Assembly (NCBI RefSeq): GCF_016741935.1
Contig: NZ_JAERRG010000004.1
Location: 372,001 to 436,000 of the forward strand
Length of the DNA stretch: 64,000 bases
DNA from: Streptomyces endocoffeicus
GTDB taxonomy: Bacteria; Actinomycetota; Actinomycetes; Streptomycetales; Streptomycetaceae
Reading direction: 5' to 3'
In this document: positions 8,571 to 17,876 of the stretch, piece by piece
Layout: every line of letters starts with the position of its first letter
Position numbering within the stretch: position 1 is the first letter of the stretch
Notes under the pieces: generated by a model
The model's database searches: none
Seen by the model: only the letters and a program-made list of their open reading frames with translations
What the model was told of the DNA's origin: nothing
Program-made: the position numbers and the translations under genes

Positions 8571-9143
8571 ATGGTCAATCTCACCCGCATCTATACGCGT
8601 ACCGGCGACACGGGCTCCACCGCCCTCGGCGATATGAGCCGCACCGCCAAGACCGATTCGCGGATCGGCGCGTACGCCGACGCCAACGAGGCGAACGCCG
8701 CGATCGGGGTGGCCATCGCACTGGGCCAACTGCCCGCCGAGATCGTCAAGGTGCTGGTCCGCGTCCAGAACGACCTGTTCGACGTGGGCGCGGACCTGTG
8801 CACACCGGTGGTGGCGGACCCCGCCCATCCGCCGCTGCGCGTGGAGCAGGGCTATGTCGACAAACTGGAGGCGGACTGCGACCACTTCCTGGAGGGGCTG
8901 GAGAAGCTGCGCAGCTTCATCCTCCCGGGCGGCGCCCCGGGCGCGGCACTGCTGCACCAGGCGTGCACGGTGGTGCGTCGCGCCGAGCGCTCCACCTGGG
9001 CGGCGCTCACCGAGCACGGGGACTCGATGAACGCGCTCACCGCCACCTATCTCAACCGGCTCTCGGATCTGCTGTTCATCCTGGCCCGCTCGGCCAACAA
9101 GGAGGTCGGCGACGTCCTGTGGGTCCCGGGCGAGAACCGCTGA
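8571..9143 (+). CDS. Cob(I)alamin adenosyltransferase, PduO-type
   Basis: The enzyme transfers the adenosyl group from ATP to cob(I)alamin to make adenosylcobalamin. The 190-residue protein has the N-terminal ATP-binding motif TRTGDTGSTALGD, the conserved RRAER (around residue 137), and the C-terminal NRLSDLLFILAR. These are the three hallmarks of the PduO/CobO2 class. The ATG at 8571 lies shortly after a GGAGCC site and only 23 bases past the permease stop, so it may be cotranscribed. Confidence 0.95.
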   Translation: MVNLTRIYTRTGDTGSTALGDMSRTAKTDSRIGAYADANEANAAIGVAIALGQLPAEIVKVLVRVQNDLFDVGADLCTPVVADPAHPPLRVEQGYVDKLEADCDHFLEGLEKLRSFILPGGAPGAALLHQACTVVRRAERSTWAALTEHGDSMNALTATYLNRLSDLLFILARSANKEVGDVLWVPGENR

Positions 9144-9152
9144 AAACCACGA

Positions 9153-9202
9153 GCCCCGCCGGCCCGGCCGCGCGTATCGCGCGTCGCCGGGGCCGACGGG
9201 GC
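9153..9202 (+). terminator. Long imperfect hairpin after cobalamin gene
   Basis: GCCCCGCCGGCCCGGCCGCG pairs imperfectly with a GCGTCGCCGGGGCCGACGGGGC arm around a short loop, giving a stem of roughly 20 bp. It starts 10 bases past the stop codon. There is no T-tract. Confidence 0.6.
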
Positions 9203-9215
9203 GGGGCGGGGCCCT

Positions 9216-9256
9216 GCGTCGTCTGCCCGTTACGGGGGTTAGCGGGCAGACGACGC
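9216..9256 (-). terminator. Perfect 14-bp hairpin at 3' end of membrane gene
   Basis: GCGTCGTCTGCCCG and CGGGCAGACGACGC form a perfect 14-bp stem around a 13-base loop. The stem contains the last codons and the stop of the minus-strand membrane protein gene, so terminator and coding end overlap. It could stop transcription from both sides. Confidence 0.6.
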
Positions 9257-9790
9257 GGAGCGCTCCCGCTTGGGAAAGAGCGTGTAGCTGAGCGCGATGA
9301 CCACGTTGATACCGATCAGGAACAGCATCTTCTGCTGCCAGTCGCGCAGCGAGCCGATCTCACCGTCGTCGCCGACGTACCAGATCGCGCCCTGGAGCAG
9401 TGCGATGGCGATGACCGCGGCCAGCACCCAGCGGCCCGCGGTCTTCCACTCGTGCAGGGTCTTCCCCGCGCCGTACTTCGCGGGCTTGACCGGCGGCGGC
9501 CCGCCGAAGAAGCGGTGGGCCACCCGGGCGTCGACCCATTTGATCGTCGAATGGCCGAGCGCGGCCGAGTAGCCGATATAGACCGCGGCGAGGCCGTGCT
9601 TCCAGTCCGGTTCGGCACCGTTCCGCAGGTCGATCACGGTCGTCACGAACAGCACCAGCTCCAGCAGCGGCTCGCACAGCAGCACCACGGTGCTCGCCTT
9701 CGGCATGTTCGCCACGTAGCGCAGCAGAAGGCCGATGGCCAACAGCACCCAGAAGCCGACCTCACAGGCGATGATCAGCGCGACAACCAC
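9239..9790 (-). CDS. Four-helix integral membrane protein, unknown function
   Basis: This 183-residue protein has four hydrophobic segments: two near the N-terminus (residues about 3-25 and 33-52) and two in the C-terminal half (about 120-140 and 155-172). A cytoplasmic stretch containing KWVDARVAHRFFGGPPPVKP lies between them. The start is a GTG at 9790 (MVVALIIACEVGFW) with GAGAGAGGAA in front. The open frame continues some 800 bases upstream but antisense to the sensor kinase, so that part is rejected. The family is conserved in Streptomyces as far as I recall, without a known role. Confidence 0.8.
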   Translation of the reverse strand: MVVALIIACEVGFWVLLAIGLLLRYVANMPKASTVVLLCEPLLELVLFVTTVIDLRNGAEPDWKHGLAAVYIGYSAALGHSTIKWVDARVAHRFFGGPPPVKPAKYGAGKTLHEWKTAGRWVLAAVIAIALLQGAIWYVGDDGEIGSLRDWQQKMLFLIGINVVIALSYTLFPKRERSASSAR

Positions 9791-9961
9791 GATGTTTCCT
9801 CTCTCGCTCTGCCCTTGGTCCCACCCTCTCCCGGTGATCGGGGCCCGCGCGTCGTCGTCGGCGATGAAACCCGACTGCATCCTTCGATGTACGCCGCCGG
9901 GTGACGGGCCCGGCCCCAAGAGGGAGGCCCGCGCGGCGCGCCACGTGGTGTGATGGGTGCC

Positions 9962-11176
9962 ATGCCGTCCCGTCCCCAACTGCCGCGTCCCCACCGGCAT
10001 GACGTTCTGATCGCCCTCTGCGGACTGCTCGGCGGGGCCCTGATGTGGGCGCTGGGGGTGAGCAACAACCATCCGTTCTTCCACGCGCCCCGATCGCTGG
10101 GACTGATCGCGCTGGTCGTGATCTCGGCGGCCGTGCTGCTGCGGCGCTCCAGGCCCCTCATCGCCCTGGGCGTGGGGACCGCCGCGCTCGGCATCGACGT
10201 CCTCAGCGGCGGGCTGTCCGTGACGTTCCTGATCTACACCGACCTGGTGTACGCGGCCGTCATGTACTCCGGCCCCCTTGCCGCCCGGCGCATCCCGCAG
10301 CTCTGCGGGCTCATCACGGGGCTGGCGACCGTGGTGCCGCTGGCCATCTTCGGCAACCCGGTGACGCTGCTGATCGGCCCGTTCGTCGCGCTGCTCACCC
10401 TTACCCCGGCGTGGACCGGGACGGTGGTCCGCAACCACCGCGAAGAGGCCGCGGCCGCCCGTCTGGAGGCGGAACGCGTCGCCCTGCTGGCCGAGTTGGA
10501 CCGGCGGGAGGCGGTCGCCTCCGAGCGCTCCCGGATGGCGCGCGAACTCCACGACATGGTGGCGAACCACCTGTCGGCCATCGCCATCCACTCCAGCGCC
10601 GCGCTCTCCCTGAAGGACCCCGCCGCGACCGACGAGGCACTCGGCGTCATCAGGGAGAACAGCGTGCGGGGCCTGACCGAGATGCGCCGGCTGATCGGGC
10701 TGCTACGGGACCCCGGGGACACCTCGGAACCGGCCGCCACCTCCACCCTCGACGCGCTCGACACCCTGCTGGAGCAGGCCCGCACCAACGCGCGCCCCGG
10801 CGGCCAGGACATCGTCCTGTGCGACGAGCGGCCGGACGGCGCCGCCCCGCTGCCCGCCCCGGTCGAGCTCGCCGCGTACCGCATCGTCCAGGAGTCGCTC
10901 ACCAACGCCCTCAAGCACGCCGCACCCGGCCGGGTGGACGTGACGCTGGCGCACCGCGCGGACGGCCCGCTCGAGGTCAGCGTGATCAGCCCGTACGGCG
11001 ACCGCGAGGGCCCCCGGGCGCCCGGCTCCGGCACCGGGCTGATCGGGATGCGCGAGCGGGTGTCCCTGCTCGGCGGCACGCTCGACGCCGGACCCGTCAC
11101 CGGACCCCGGGGCACGGTGTGGCGGGTGCGGGCCGCGCTGCCCCGCGGTGACGAGAGCGCGCAGAGTGTGCCGTGA
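9962..11176 (+). CDS. Sensor histidine kinase, NarL/DesK type
   Basis: Membrane sensor kinase of about 404 residues. The N-terminus has four or five hydrophobic segments up to about residue 145. A HisKA_3 dimerisation helix follows with the phospho-accepting His in RMARELHDMVANHLSAIA (about residue 197), and then an HATPase domain ending GTGLIGMRERVSLLGG. The linked response regulator starts just downstream, so the two form a two-component system. The signal is unknown. Start choice is uncertain: GTG 9950, ATG 9953 and ATG 9962 are all in frame and none has a strong ribosome site. Confidence 0.93.
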   Translation: MPSRPQLPRPHRHDVLIALCGLLGGALMWALGVSNNHPFFHAPRSLGLIALVVISAAVLLRRSRPLIALGVGTAALGIDVLSGGLSVTFLIYTDLVYAAVMYSGPLAARRIPQLCGLITGLATVVPLAIFGNPVTLLIGPFVALLTLTPAWTGTVVRNHREEAAAARLEAERVALLAELDRREAVASERSRMARELHDMVANHLSAIAIHSSAALSLKDPAATDEALGVIRENSVRGLTEMRRLIGLLRDPGDTSEPAATSTLDALDTLLEQARTNARPGGQDIVLCDERPDGAAPLPAPVELAAYRIVQESLTNALKHAAPGRVDVTLAHRADGPLEVSVISPYGDREGPRAPGSGTGLIGMRERVSLLGGTLDAGPVTGPRGTVWRVRAALPRGDESAQSVP

Positions 11177-11207
11177 CCCTTCGACGACCATGACCCTTCG
11201 ACGACCA
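11174..11207 (+). repeat. Perfect 17-bp tandem duplication between kinase and regulator
   Basis: TGACCCTTCGACGACCA occurs twice in direct succession (11174-11190 and 11191-11207). The first copy begins with the stop codon of the sensor kinase, and the second ends at the ribosome site of the response regulator. Confidence 0.95.
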
Positions 11208-11216
11208 GGAGCCACC

Positions 11217-11906
11217 GTGACCCAGCCCGCCCCGCCCTCGGGTACCGCGTCCGAGCGGATCCGGGTTCTGGTCGCCGAGGACCAGAGCGCGGTCCGCTCC
11301 GGGCTGGTGCTGATACTGCGGTCCGCCCCCGATGTCGAGGTGGTCGGCGAGGCGGTGGACGGCCTCCAGGCGGTGGAGATGGCCCGGGCGCTGCGCCCCG
11401 ATGTGGTGCTCATGGACGTCCAGATGCCCCGGCTGGACGGGGTGTCCGCCACCCGCCAGGTGGTCGCCGAGCAGCTGGCCGATGTGCTGGTGCTGACCAC
11501 GTTCGACCTGGACGAGTACGTCTTCGGGGCGCTGCGCGCGGGCGCCTCCGGGTTCCTGCTCAAGGACAGCGAGGCGGCCGATCTGATCGAGGCGGTCCGT
11601 ACGGTGGGGCGCGGCGAGGGCATGATCGCCACCGCGGTCACCCGCCGTCTGATCGCGGAATTCGCCCGGCCGCAGCCCGCCCCCTCCCCCACCACCCCCA
11701 GCCCCGAGGCGCTCGCCACGCTCACCCCGAGGGAACGGGAGGTGCTGGCCTGTCTGGGGCAGGGGCTGTCGAACGCGCAGATCGCGCAGCGGCTCACCAT
11801 GGCGGAGGCGACGGTGAAGACACATGTCAGCCGACTGCTGAACAAGCTGGAGCTGCGCAGCCGGGTCCAGGCCGCGGTACTGGCCCAGGAACTGGGCGTG
11901 CGCTGA
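11217..11906 (+). CDS. Response regulator, NarL/LuxR family
   Basis: This 229-residue DNA-binding response regulator has a receiver domain (about residues 14-130) with the acidic pair AEDQ, phospho-acceptor Asp in VVLMDVQMPRLDG and Lys in GFLLKDSEAADL. A C-terminal LuxR helix-turn-helix follows (LTPREREVLACLGQGLSNAQIA). The GTG at 11217 is preferred because AGGAG lies 5 bases upstream. It is the partner of the kinase encoded immediately upstream. Confidence 0.93.
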   Translation: MTQPAPPSGTASERIRVLVAEDQSAVRSGLVLILRSAPDVEVVGEAVDGLQAVEMARALRPDVVLMDVQMPRLDGVSATRQVVAEQLADVLVLTTFDLDEYVFGALRAGASGFLLKDSEAADLIEAVRTVGRGEGMIATAVTRRLIAEFARPQPAPSPTTPSPEALATLTPREREVLACLGQGLSNAQIAQRLTMAEATVKTHVSRLLNKLELRSRVQAAVLAQELGVR

Positions 11907-11972
11907 GCGCACCGCGGGGAGTGCCGCGATGTCGATGTGTCGTCGGCCGACCGCGGCGTCGTCGTGGCTTGC

Positions 11973-12428
11973 TCAGGCCACGTTGACGCGCTGGCCGGGG
12001 GGCGCGGCCTCGAGCCAGGCCAGAAAGCCGGTCAGGGCGTCGTCGCTCATGGCCAGCTCCAGCCGGGTGCCGCCGTGCCGGCAGGCGAGCACCACCGCGT
12101 CGGAGAGCAGCGCCAGCTCCTCCTCGCCCTTGGGGGTGCGCCGCTCCAGCACCTCGATCGAGGCGCGCTCCAGGATTCGCCGGGGCCTCGGCGCGTAGGA
12201 GAAGACCCGGAACCACTCGACGCGGTCACCGTTGTAGCGAGCGACGCCGTACACCCAGCCCTTGCCGCTGGGCTCGGATTCGCTGGGCGGTGGATCCCAG
12301 CGCAGCGAGCAGTCGAAGGTTCCGCCGGACCGCTGGATCAGCCGCCGCCGGAGACCGAAGACGAAGAGTCCCACCACCACCAGCGCGACGACCACGCCGC
12401 CCACAAGCAGAGCGAGGACCATCTTCAC
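11973..12428 (-). CDS. DUF2550 membrane-anchored protein
   Basis: A 151-residue protein with one N-terminal hydrophobic helix (VLALLVGGVVVALVVVGLF, residues 4-22), followed by a basic stop-transfer patch and a mostly beta cytoplasmic or extracytoplasmic domain. It matches the actinobacterial DUF2550 family, which is regularly found just downstream of atpC. It is separated from atpC by a strong terminator hairpin, so it probably has its own promoter. The function is unknown. Confidence 0.9.
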   Translation of the reverse strand: MKMVLALLVGGVVVALVVVGLFVFGLRRRLIQRSGGTFDCSLRWDPPPSESEPSGKGWVYGVARYNGDRVEWFRVFSYAPRPRRILERASIEVLERRTPKGEEELALLSDAVVLACRHGGTRLELAMSDDALTGFLAWLEAAPPGQRVNVA

Positions 12429-12468
12429 CGACCTCCTCGCGTCATCCGGAAAAACCGCACCTGCATCG

Positions 12469-12519
12469 CCTCAGCCGCGGACCGCTGAAGGGGAGCTCCA
12501 GCGAGGTCCGCGGCTGAGG
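12469..12519 (-). terminator. atp operon terminator, perfect 15-bp stem
   Basis: CCTCAGCCGCGGACC and GGTCCGCGGCTGAGG form a perfect 15-bp stem with a 21-base loop, starting 23 bases past the atpC stop. On both sides there are short A/T tracts (GGAAAAACC, GGTTTTCC), so it can work in either direction. This is the strongest terminator-like structure in the left half of the window. Confidence 0.85.
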
Positions 12520-12542
12520 TTTTCCGACCGTACGTGACAGGC

Positions 12543-12920
12543 TCAGTGCGCTCCCGCCACCGCGCGCAGCCGGACGTCGGCGCGCCGCTCGGCGGCGGCG
12601 TCCGCCTCCGACTTGGCACGCTCCAGCGCCCGCTCCGCGCGCTTCACATCGATTTCGTCGGACAGCTCCGCGACCTCGGCCAGCAGTGAGAGCTTGTCGT
12701 CCGAGAACGAGATGAACCCACCGTGCACCGCGGTCACGACCGTCCCGCCGTCGACCGAACGGATGGTCACCGGGCCGGACTCCAGCACACCGAGCAGCGG
12801 CTGGTGGCCGGGCATGACGCCGATGTCACCCGATGTGGTGCGCGCGATGACCAAGGTGGCCGCACCGGACCAGACACTACGGTCCGCCGCGACCAGCTCG
12901 ACATGCAGCTCAGCAGCCAA
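12543..12920 (-). CDS. atpC: ATP synthase epsilon subunit
   Basis: The epsilon subunit is part of the F1 central stalk and regulates ATP hydrolysis. The 125-residue product starts MAAELHVELVAADRSVWSG and carries the beta-sandwich core with GDIGVMPGHQPLLGVL (around residues 31-46). A short alpha-helical C-terminus follows. It is the last gene of the atp operon and lies directly upstream of the terminator hairpin. Confidence 0.97.
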   Translation of the reverse strand: MAAELHVELVAADRSVWSGAATLVIARTTSGDIGVMPGHQPLLGVLESGPVTIRSVDGGTVVTAVHGGFISFSDDKLSLLAEVAELSDEIDVKRAERALERAKSEADAAAERRADVRLRAVAGAH

Positions 12921-13031
12921 CGTGGCTCCTCGGGTCTCTCCCTGCCGGGTCGGGCAGGGCTTTCGTCAAAGAATAACGGGCGTACGGAGAGGGGCGGGAC
13001 CGGGCCCACCCCTCTCGCGGAGCTACCGGGC

Positions 13032-14477
13032 TCAGGAGACGCCCAGCTCCTTGGCCTTGGCCTTGAGGTCGTCCAGGCCACCACACATGAAGAACGCCTG
13101 CTCGGGGAAGTGGTCGAACTCACCGTCGGCGATCGCGTTGAACGCGGCGATGGACTCGTCCAGCGGCACGTCCGATCCGTCGAGACCGGTGAACTGCTTC
13201 GCCGCGTGGGTGTTCTGCGACAGGAAGCGCTCGATACGACGGGCGCGGAAGACGGTGAGCTTGTCCTCCTCGCCGAGCTCGTCGATGCCCAGGATGTTGA
13301 TGATGTCCTGGAGGTCCTTGTACTTCTGCAGGATCGACTTCACGCGCGAGGCGCAGTCGTAGTGGTCCTGCGAGATGTAGCGCGGGTCCAGGATCCGGGA
13401 CGTCGAGTCCAGCGGGTCCACCGCCGGGTAGATGCCCTTCTCCGAGATCGGCCGGGAGAGCGTCGTCGTCGCGTCGAGGTGCGCGAAGACGTTGGCCGGG
13501 GCCGGGTCGGTCAGGTCGTCCGCGGGGACGTAGATCGCCTGCATCGAGGTGATCGAGTGGCCACGGGTCGAGGTGATGCGCTCCTGGAGGAGGCCCATCT
13601 CGTCGGCCAGGTTCGGCTGGTAGCCCACCGCGGAGGGCATCCGGCCGAGCAGGGTCGAGACCTCGGAACCGGCCTGGGTGAAGCGGAAGATGTTGTCGAC
13701 GAAGAACAGCACGTCCTGCTTCTGCACATCGCGGAAGTACTCCGCCATGGTCAGACCGGCCAGGGCGACCCGCAGCCGGGTGCCCGGGGGCTCGTCCATC
13801 TGGCCGAAGACCAGCGCGGTCTGCGGGAGCACGCCGGACTCGGCCATCTCCTCGATCAGGTCGTTGCCCTCACGGGTGCGCTCGCCGACACCGGCGAACA
13901 CGGAAACGCCCTCGTGCAGCTTGGCCACACGCATGATCATTTCCTGGATGAGGACGGTCTTGCCGACGCCCGCGCCGCCGAACAGGCCGATCTTGCCGCC
14001 CTTGACGTACGGGGTCAGCAGGTCGACGACCTTCAGACCGGTCTCGAACATCTCGGTCTTGGACTCGAGCTGGTCGAAGGCCGGGGCCTTGCGGTGGATG
14101 GACCAGCGCTCGGTGACCTCGGACTCGGCCTCGGGCTCGTTGAGGATCTGGCCGAGGGTGTTGAACACCCGGCCCTTGGTGACGTCGCCGACGGGCACGG
14201 TGATGCCGGCGCCGGTGTCGGTCACGGCGGCCTGGCGGACCAGGCCGTCGGTGGGCTGCATGGAGATGGAGCGCACCAGGCCCTCGCCGAGGTGCTGCGC
14301 GACCTCGAGGGTCAGGGTCTTCTTCGCCCCGTCCTGGGCCGGGTCGGCGACCTCGACGGTCAGCGCGTTGTAGATGTCCGGCATCGCGTCGACGGGGAAC
14401 TCCACGTCGACGACCGGGCCGATGACCCGCGCGACGCGGCCGGCGGCCACAGCGGTTGGCTCAACAGTGGTGGTCAT
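13032..14477 (-). CDS. atpD: ATP synthase beta subunit
   Basis: Catalytic F1 subunit, 481 residues. The P-loop is GGAGVGKTVL, the catalytic-Glu region is GERTREGNDL, and the Walker B region is VLFFVDNIFRFTQAG. The ATG at 14477 (MTTTVEPTAVAAG) matches the family start. The open frame extends 45 codons upstream into atpG and that part is rejected. It is separated from atpG by only 4 bases. Confidence 0.98.
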   Translation of the reverse strand: MTTTVEPTAVAAGRVARVIGPVVDVEFPVDAMPDIYNALTVEVADPAQDGAKKTLTLEVAQHLGEGLVRSISMQPTDGLVRQAAVTDTGAGITVPVGDVTKGRVFNTLGQILNEPEAESEVTERWSIHRKAPAFDQLESKTEMFETGLKVVDLLTPYVKGGKIGLFGGAGVGKTVLIQEMIMRVAKLHEGVSVFAGVGERTREGNDLIEEMAESGVLPQTALVFGQMDEPPGTRLRVALAGLTMAEYFRDVQKQDVLFFVDNIFRFTQAGSEVSTLLGRMPSAVGYQPNLADEMGLLQERITSTRGHSITSMQAIYVPADDLTDPAPANVFAHLDATTTLSRPISEKGIYPAVDPLDSTSRILDPRYISQDHYDCASRVKSILQKYKDLQDIINILGIDELGEEDKLTVFRARRIERFLSQNTHAAKQFTGLDGSDVPLDESIAAFNAIADGEFDHFPEQAFFMCGGLDDLKAKAKELGVS

Positions 14478-14481
14478 AGTG

Positions 14482-15396
14482 TCAGTCACTCCCCGCGGAG
14501 GCGTCGGCCAGAGCGCTCGCGCCACCGACGATCTCGCTGATTTCCTGGGTGATGTCGGCCTGGCGGGCCGCGTTGGCAAGCCGCGTGAGCGACTTGATGA
14601 GTTCATCGGCATTGTCGGTCGCCGACTTCATCGCCCGCCGGGTGGCCGCGTGCTTGGAGGCGGCGGCCTGGAGCAGGGCGTTGTAGATACGGGCCTCGAC
14701 ATACCGGGGCAGCAGGGCGTCCAGGACGTCCTCGGCCGACGGCTCGAAGTCGAAGAGCGGGAGGATCTCGCCCTTCTTCTCCTGCTCCTCCGCCGTCCCC
14801 TGGAGGCTGAGCGGCAGCAGCCGGTCCTGGACCGGGGTCTGCGTCAGCATCGAGACGAACTCGGTGAAGACGATGTGCAGCTCGTCCACGCCGCCCTCGG
14901 CCGTGTCCTTGAGGACGGCCTCGATCAGCGGGCCCGCGATCTTCTTGGCGTCCGCGTAGGTGGGGCTGTCGGTGAAGCCACCCCACGACTCCGTGACCTT
15001 GCGCTCACGGAAGGAGTAGTACGCCACGCCCTTGCGGCCGACGATGTACGCGTCGACCTCCTTGCCCTCACGGGTGAGCCGCTCGGTGAGCTCCTCGGCC
15101 GCCTTGATCACGTTGGACGAGTAGCCGCCCGCCAGACCCCGGTCGCTCGTGATGAGCAGCACCGCGGCGCGGGTCGGGTTCTCGCTCTCCGTGGTCAGCG
15201 CGTGCTGGGTGGTGGAGCCCTTGGCGACCGCGCCCACCGCCCGGGTGAGCTCGGTGGCGTACGGAGTCGACGCGGCCACGCGACGCTGCGCCTTGACGAC
15301 GCGCGAGGCGGCGATCATCTCCATCGCCTTGGTGATCTTCTTGGTCGCGGAGACGGACTTGATCCGCCTCTTGTAGACCTTGGCCTGGGCACCCAT
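14482..15396 (-). CDS. atpG: ATP synthase gamma subunit
   Basis: The rotor shaft of F1, 304 residues. N-terminal MGAQAKVYKRRIKSVSATKKITKAMEMIA and the C-terminal helix with MKSATDNADELI are the conserved coiled-coil ends. An insertion with a charged EEQEKKGEILP stretch near residues 195-210 is common in actinobacterial gamma subunits. Only two bases separate it from the atpA stop. Confidence 0.98.
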   Translation of the reverse strand: MGAQAKVYKRRIKSVSATKKITKAMEMIAASRVVKAQRRVAASTPYATELTRAVGAVAKGSTTQHALTTESENPTRAAVLLITSDRGLAGGYSSNVIKAAEELTERLTREGKEVDAYIVGRKGVAYYSFRERKVTESWGGFTDSPTYADAKKIAGPLIEAVLKDTAEGGVDELHIVFTEFVSMLTQTPVQDRLLPLSLQGTAEEQEKKGEILPLFDFEPSAEDVLDALLPRYVEARIYNALLQAAASKHAATRRAMKSATDNADELIKSLTRLANAARQADITQEISEIVGGASALADASAGSD

Positions 15397-15398
15397 AC

Positions 15399-16970
15399 TC
15401 AGCCCTCGCCCAGCAGCTTGCCGTCCGAGGTCTCGAACTGCTTCTTGAAGCTGTCGACGGCCTCGCCCAGCGCCGCGATCGTGTCGTCGGACATCTTGCC
15501 GCCCTCGACGATGCTGGTCAGCAGCCCCTTGTGCTCACGGTGCAGGTAGTCCAGCAGCTCACGCTCGAAGCGGCGGACGTCCCCGACCGGCACATCGTCC
15601 ATCTTGCCGTTGGTGCCGGACCAGATGGAGACGATCTCGTCCTCGGTGGAGTACGGGGCGTACTGGCCCTGCTTCAGCAGCTCGACCATGCGCGCACCGC
15701 GCTCCAGCGACGCCTTCGAGGCCGCGTCCAGGTCGGAACCGAAGGCGGCGAACGCCTCCAGCTCACGGTACTGGGCGAGGTCCACCCGGAGCCGGCCGGA
15801 GACCTGGCGCATCGCCCTGTGCTGCGCGGAACCACCGACTCGGGAGACCGAGATACCGACGTTGAGGGCCGGCCGCTGGTTGGCGTTGAACAGGTCCGAC
15901 TCCAGGAAGCACTGGCCGTCGGTGATGGAGATGACGTTGGTCGGGATGAACGCCGACACGTCGTTGGCCTTGGTCTCGACGATCGGCAGACCGGTCATCG
16001 AACCGGAGCCCATGTCGTCGGAGAGCTTGGCGCAGCGCTCCAGCAGCCGGGAGTGCAGGTAGAAGACATCACCCGGGTAGGCCTCACGGCCCGGCGGGCG
16101 GCGCAGCAGCAGGGACACCGCGCGGTAGGCGTCGGCCTGCTTGGACAGGTCATCGAAGACGATCAGGACGTGCTTGCCCTGGTACATCCAGTGCTGGCCG
16201 ATGGCCGAGCCGGTGTAGGGCGCCAGGTACTTGAAGCCCGCCGGGTCGGACGCCGGGGCGGCGACGATCGTCGTGTACTCCAGGGCACCGGCCTCCTCCA
16301 GCGCGCCGCGCACGGACGCGATGGTGGAGCCCTTCTGACCGATGGCGACGTAGATGCAGCGGACCTGCTTCTTCGGGTCGCCGGAGCGCCAGTTGTCGCG
16401 CTGGTTGATGATCGTGTCGACGCACAGCGCGGTCTTGCCGGTCTGCCGGTCACCGATGACCAGCTGACGCTGGCCGCGGCCGATCGGGGTCATCGCGTCG
16501 ACGGCCTTGTAGCCGGTCTCCATCGGCTCGTGCACCGACTTGCGCTGCATGACCGTGGGGGCCTGCAGCTCGAGGGCGCGGCGGCCGTCGGTCTCGATCT
16601 CGCCGAGGCCGTCGATCGGGGCACCCAGCGGGTCGACCACGCGGCCGAGGTAGCCCTCGCCGACGGCGACCGAGAGGACCTCGCCGGTGCGGTGCACCTG
16701 CTGACCCTCCTCGATGCCACTGAACTCACCGAGGACGACCGCACCGATCTCGCGCTCCTCGAGGTTGAGGGCGAGGCCGAGGGTGCCGTCTTCGAACTTC
16801 AGCAGTTCGTTCGCCATGGTCGAGGGCAGACCCTCGACCTTCGCGATGCCGTCGCCGGCAACGCTGACCGTCCCGACCTCCTCGCGCGAGGCCGCGTCCG
16901 GCTTGTACGCCTGGACAAAGTTCTCCAGCGCGTCCCGGATCTCCTCCGGCCGGATCGTGAGCTCCGCCAT
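15399..16970 (-). CDS. atpA: ATP synthase alpha subunit
   Basis: Non-catalytic nucleotide-binding F1 subunit, 523 residues. The P-loop is GDRQTGKTAL, and the GSDLDAASKASLERGARM and VGISVSRVGGSAQ motifs are present. The ATG at 16970 (MAELTIRPEEIRDALENF) is the family start. Seventeen further in-frame codons upstream are not coding by comparison. Confidence 0.98.
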   Translation of the reverse strand: MAELTIRPEEIRDALENFVQAYKPDAASREEVGTVSVAGDGIAKVEGLPSTMANELLKFEDGTLGLALNLEEREIGAVVLGEFSGIEEGQQVHRTGEVLSVAVGEGYLGRVVDPLGAPIDGLGEIETDGRRALELQAPTVMQRKSVHEPMETGYKAVDAMTPIGRGQRQLVIGDRQTGKTALCVDTIINQRDNWRSGDPKKQVRCIYVAIGQKGSTIASVRGALEEAGALEYTTIVAAPASDPAGFKYLAPYTGSAIGQHWMYQGKHVLIVFDDLSKQADAYRAVSLLLRRPPGREAYPGDVFYLHSRLLERCAKLSDDMGSGSMTGLPIVETKANDVSAFIPTNVISITDGQCFLESDLFNANQRPALNVGISVSRVGGSAQHRAMRQVSGRLRVDLAQYRELEAFAAFGSDLDAASKASLERGARMVELLKQGQYAPYSTEDEIVSIWSGTNGKMDDVPVGDVRRFERELLDYLHREHKGLLTSIVEGGKMSDDTIAALGEAVDSFKKQFETSDGKLLGEG

Positions 16971-17060
16971 CTGGGTTCCCTGCTCTCCTTGTTGGGCCCG
17001 AAGTGTTTGACTACGGCCCAACTCGGGCCGCTTACATGCTTGTTGAGTTGGTGGCTTCAG

Positions 17061-17876
17061 TCAGCCGGCCATCCGCCGGGTCGCCCCTTCGAGGCGGTCC
17101 GCGATGGTCCCGTTGATGACCTCGTCGCCGATGCGCACCGAGATCCCGCCCAGGACCTCGGGGTCCACGTCGAGGTTCAGGTGCATCTTCCGTCCGTACA
17201 GCTTCCCCAGTGCGTCACCGAGCCGCTGCTTCTGCCGGTCGCTGAGCGGCACCGCGGAGGTGACGATCGCGACCGTACGGTCCCGGCGCGCCGCCGCCAG
17301 CTTGGACAGCTCGTCGAGACCCGCCTCCAGGCTACGACCCCGCGGATGGGTCACCAGACGGATCACCAGCCGCTCGGTCCGCTGGTCGGCCCGGCCGCCG
17401 AGCAGCTCGCCGACCAGCCCGGACTTGGCGGAGACGCTCGCGCGCCGGTCGGTGAGCGCGCCGCGCAGCTCGGACGAGGAGGAGACGATCCGGCCGAACC
17501 GGAACAGCTCGTCCTCCACATCGTCGAGGGTGCCGGCCCGCTCGGCCGCGACCAGGTCGGCGGCACTGGTCAGCTCCTCGAGCGAGTCCACCAGGTCGCG
17601 CGAGCGCGACCAGCGGGCCCGGACCAGGCCGGAGACCAGGTCGATGGCCTCGCCGCCGACCTGCCCGCCCAGCACCCGCGCGGCCAGCTCGGCCTTGGCC
17701 TCGCCGGGCTGCGCCGGGTCGGTGAGGACCCGGCGCAGTGAGACCTCGCGGTCGAGCAGCGCGGTGACGGCGGCCAGCTCATCGGCGAGCTTCGTCGCGT
17801 CGACGGCGGTGTTGTCCGTCAGGGCGTCGAAGCGCTCGCGCGCGGCTGCCAGTGCCTCCCGGCTCGCTCCGTTCAT
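17061..17876 (-). CDS. atpH: ATP synthase delta subunit
   Basis: The peripheral-stalk protein that links F1 to subunit b. At 271 residues it has the long actinobacterial form, with an N-terminal domain of six helices and a C-terminal OSCP-like end reading EVLGGISVRIGDEVINGTI. Its ATG overlaps the atpF stop by 4 bases, implying coupled translation. Confidence 0.97.
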   Translation of the reverse strand: MNGASREALAAARERFDALTDNTAVDATKLADELAAVTALLDREVSLRRVLTDPAQPGEAKAELAARVLGGQVGGEAIDLVSGLVRARWSRSRDLVDSLEELTSAADLVAAERAGTLDDVEDELFRFGRIVSSSSELRGALTDRRASVSAKSGLVGELLGGRADQRTERLVIRLVTHPRGRSLEAGLDELSKLAAARRDRTVAIVTSAVPLSDRQKQRLGDALGKLYGRKMHLNLDVDPEVLGGISVRIGDEVINGTIADRLEGATRRMAG

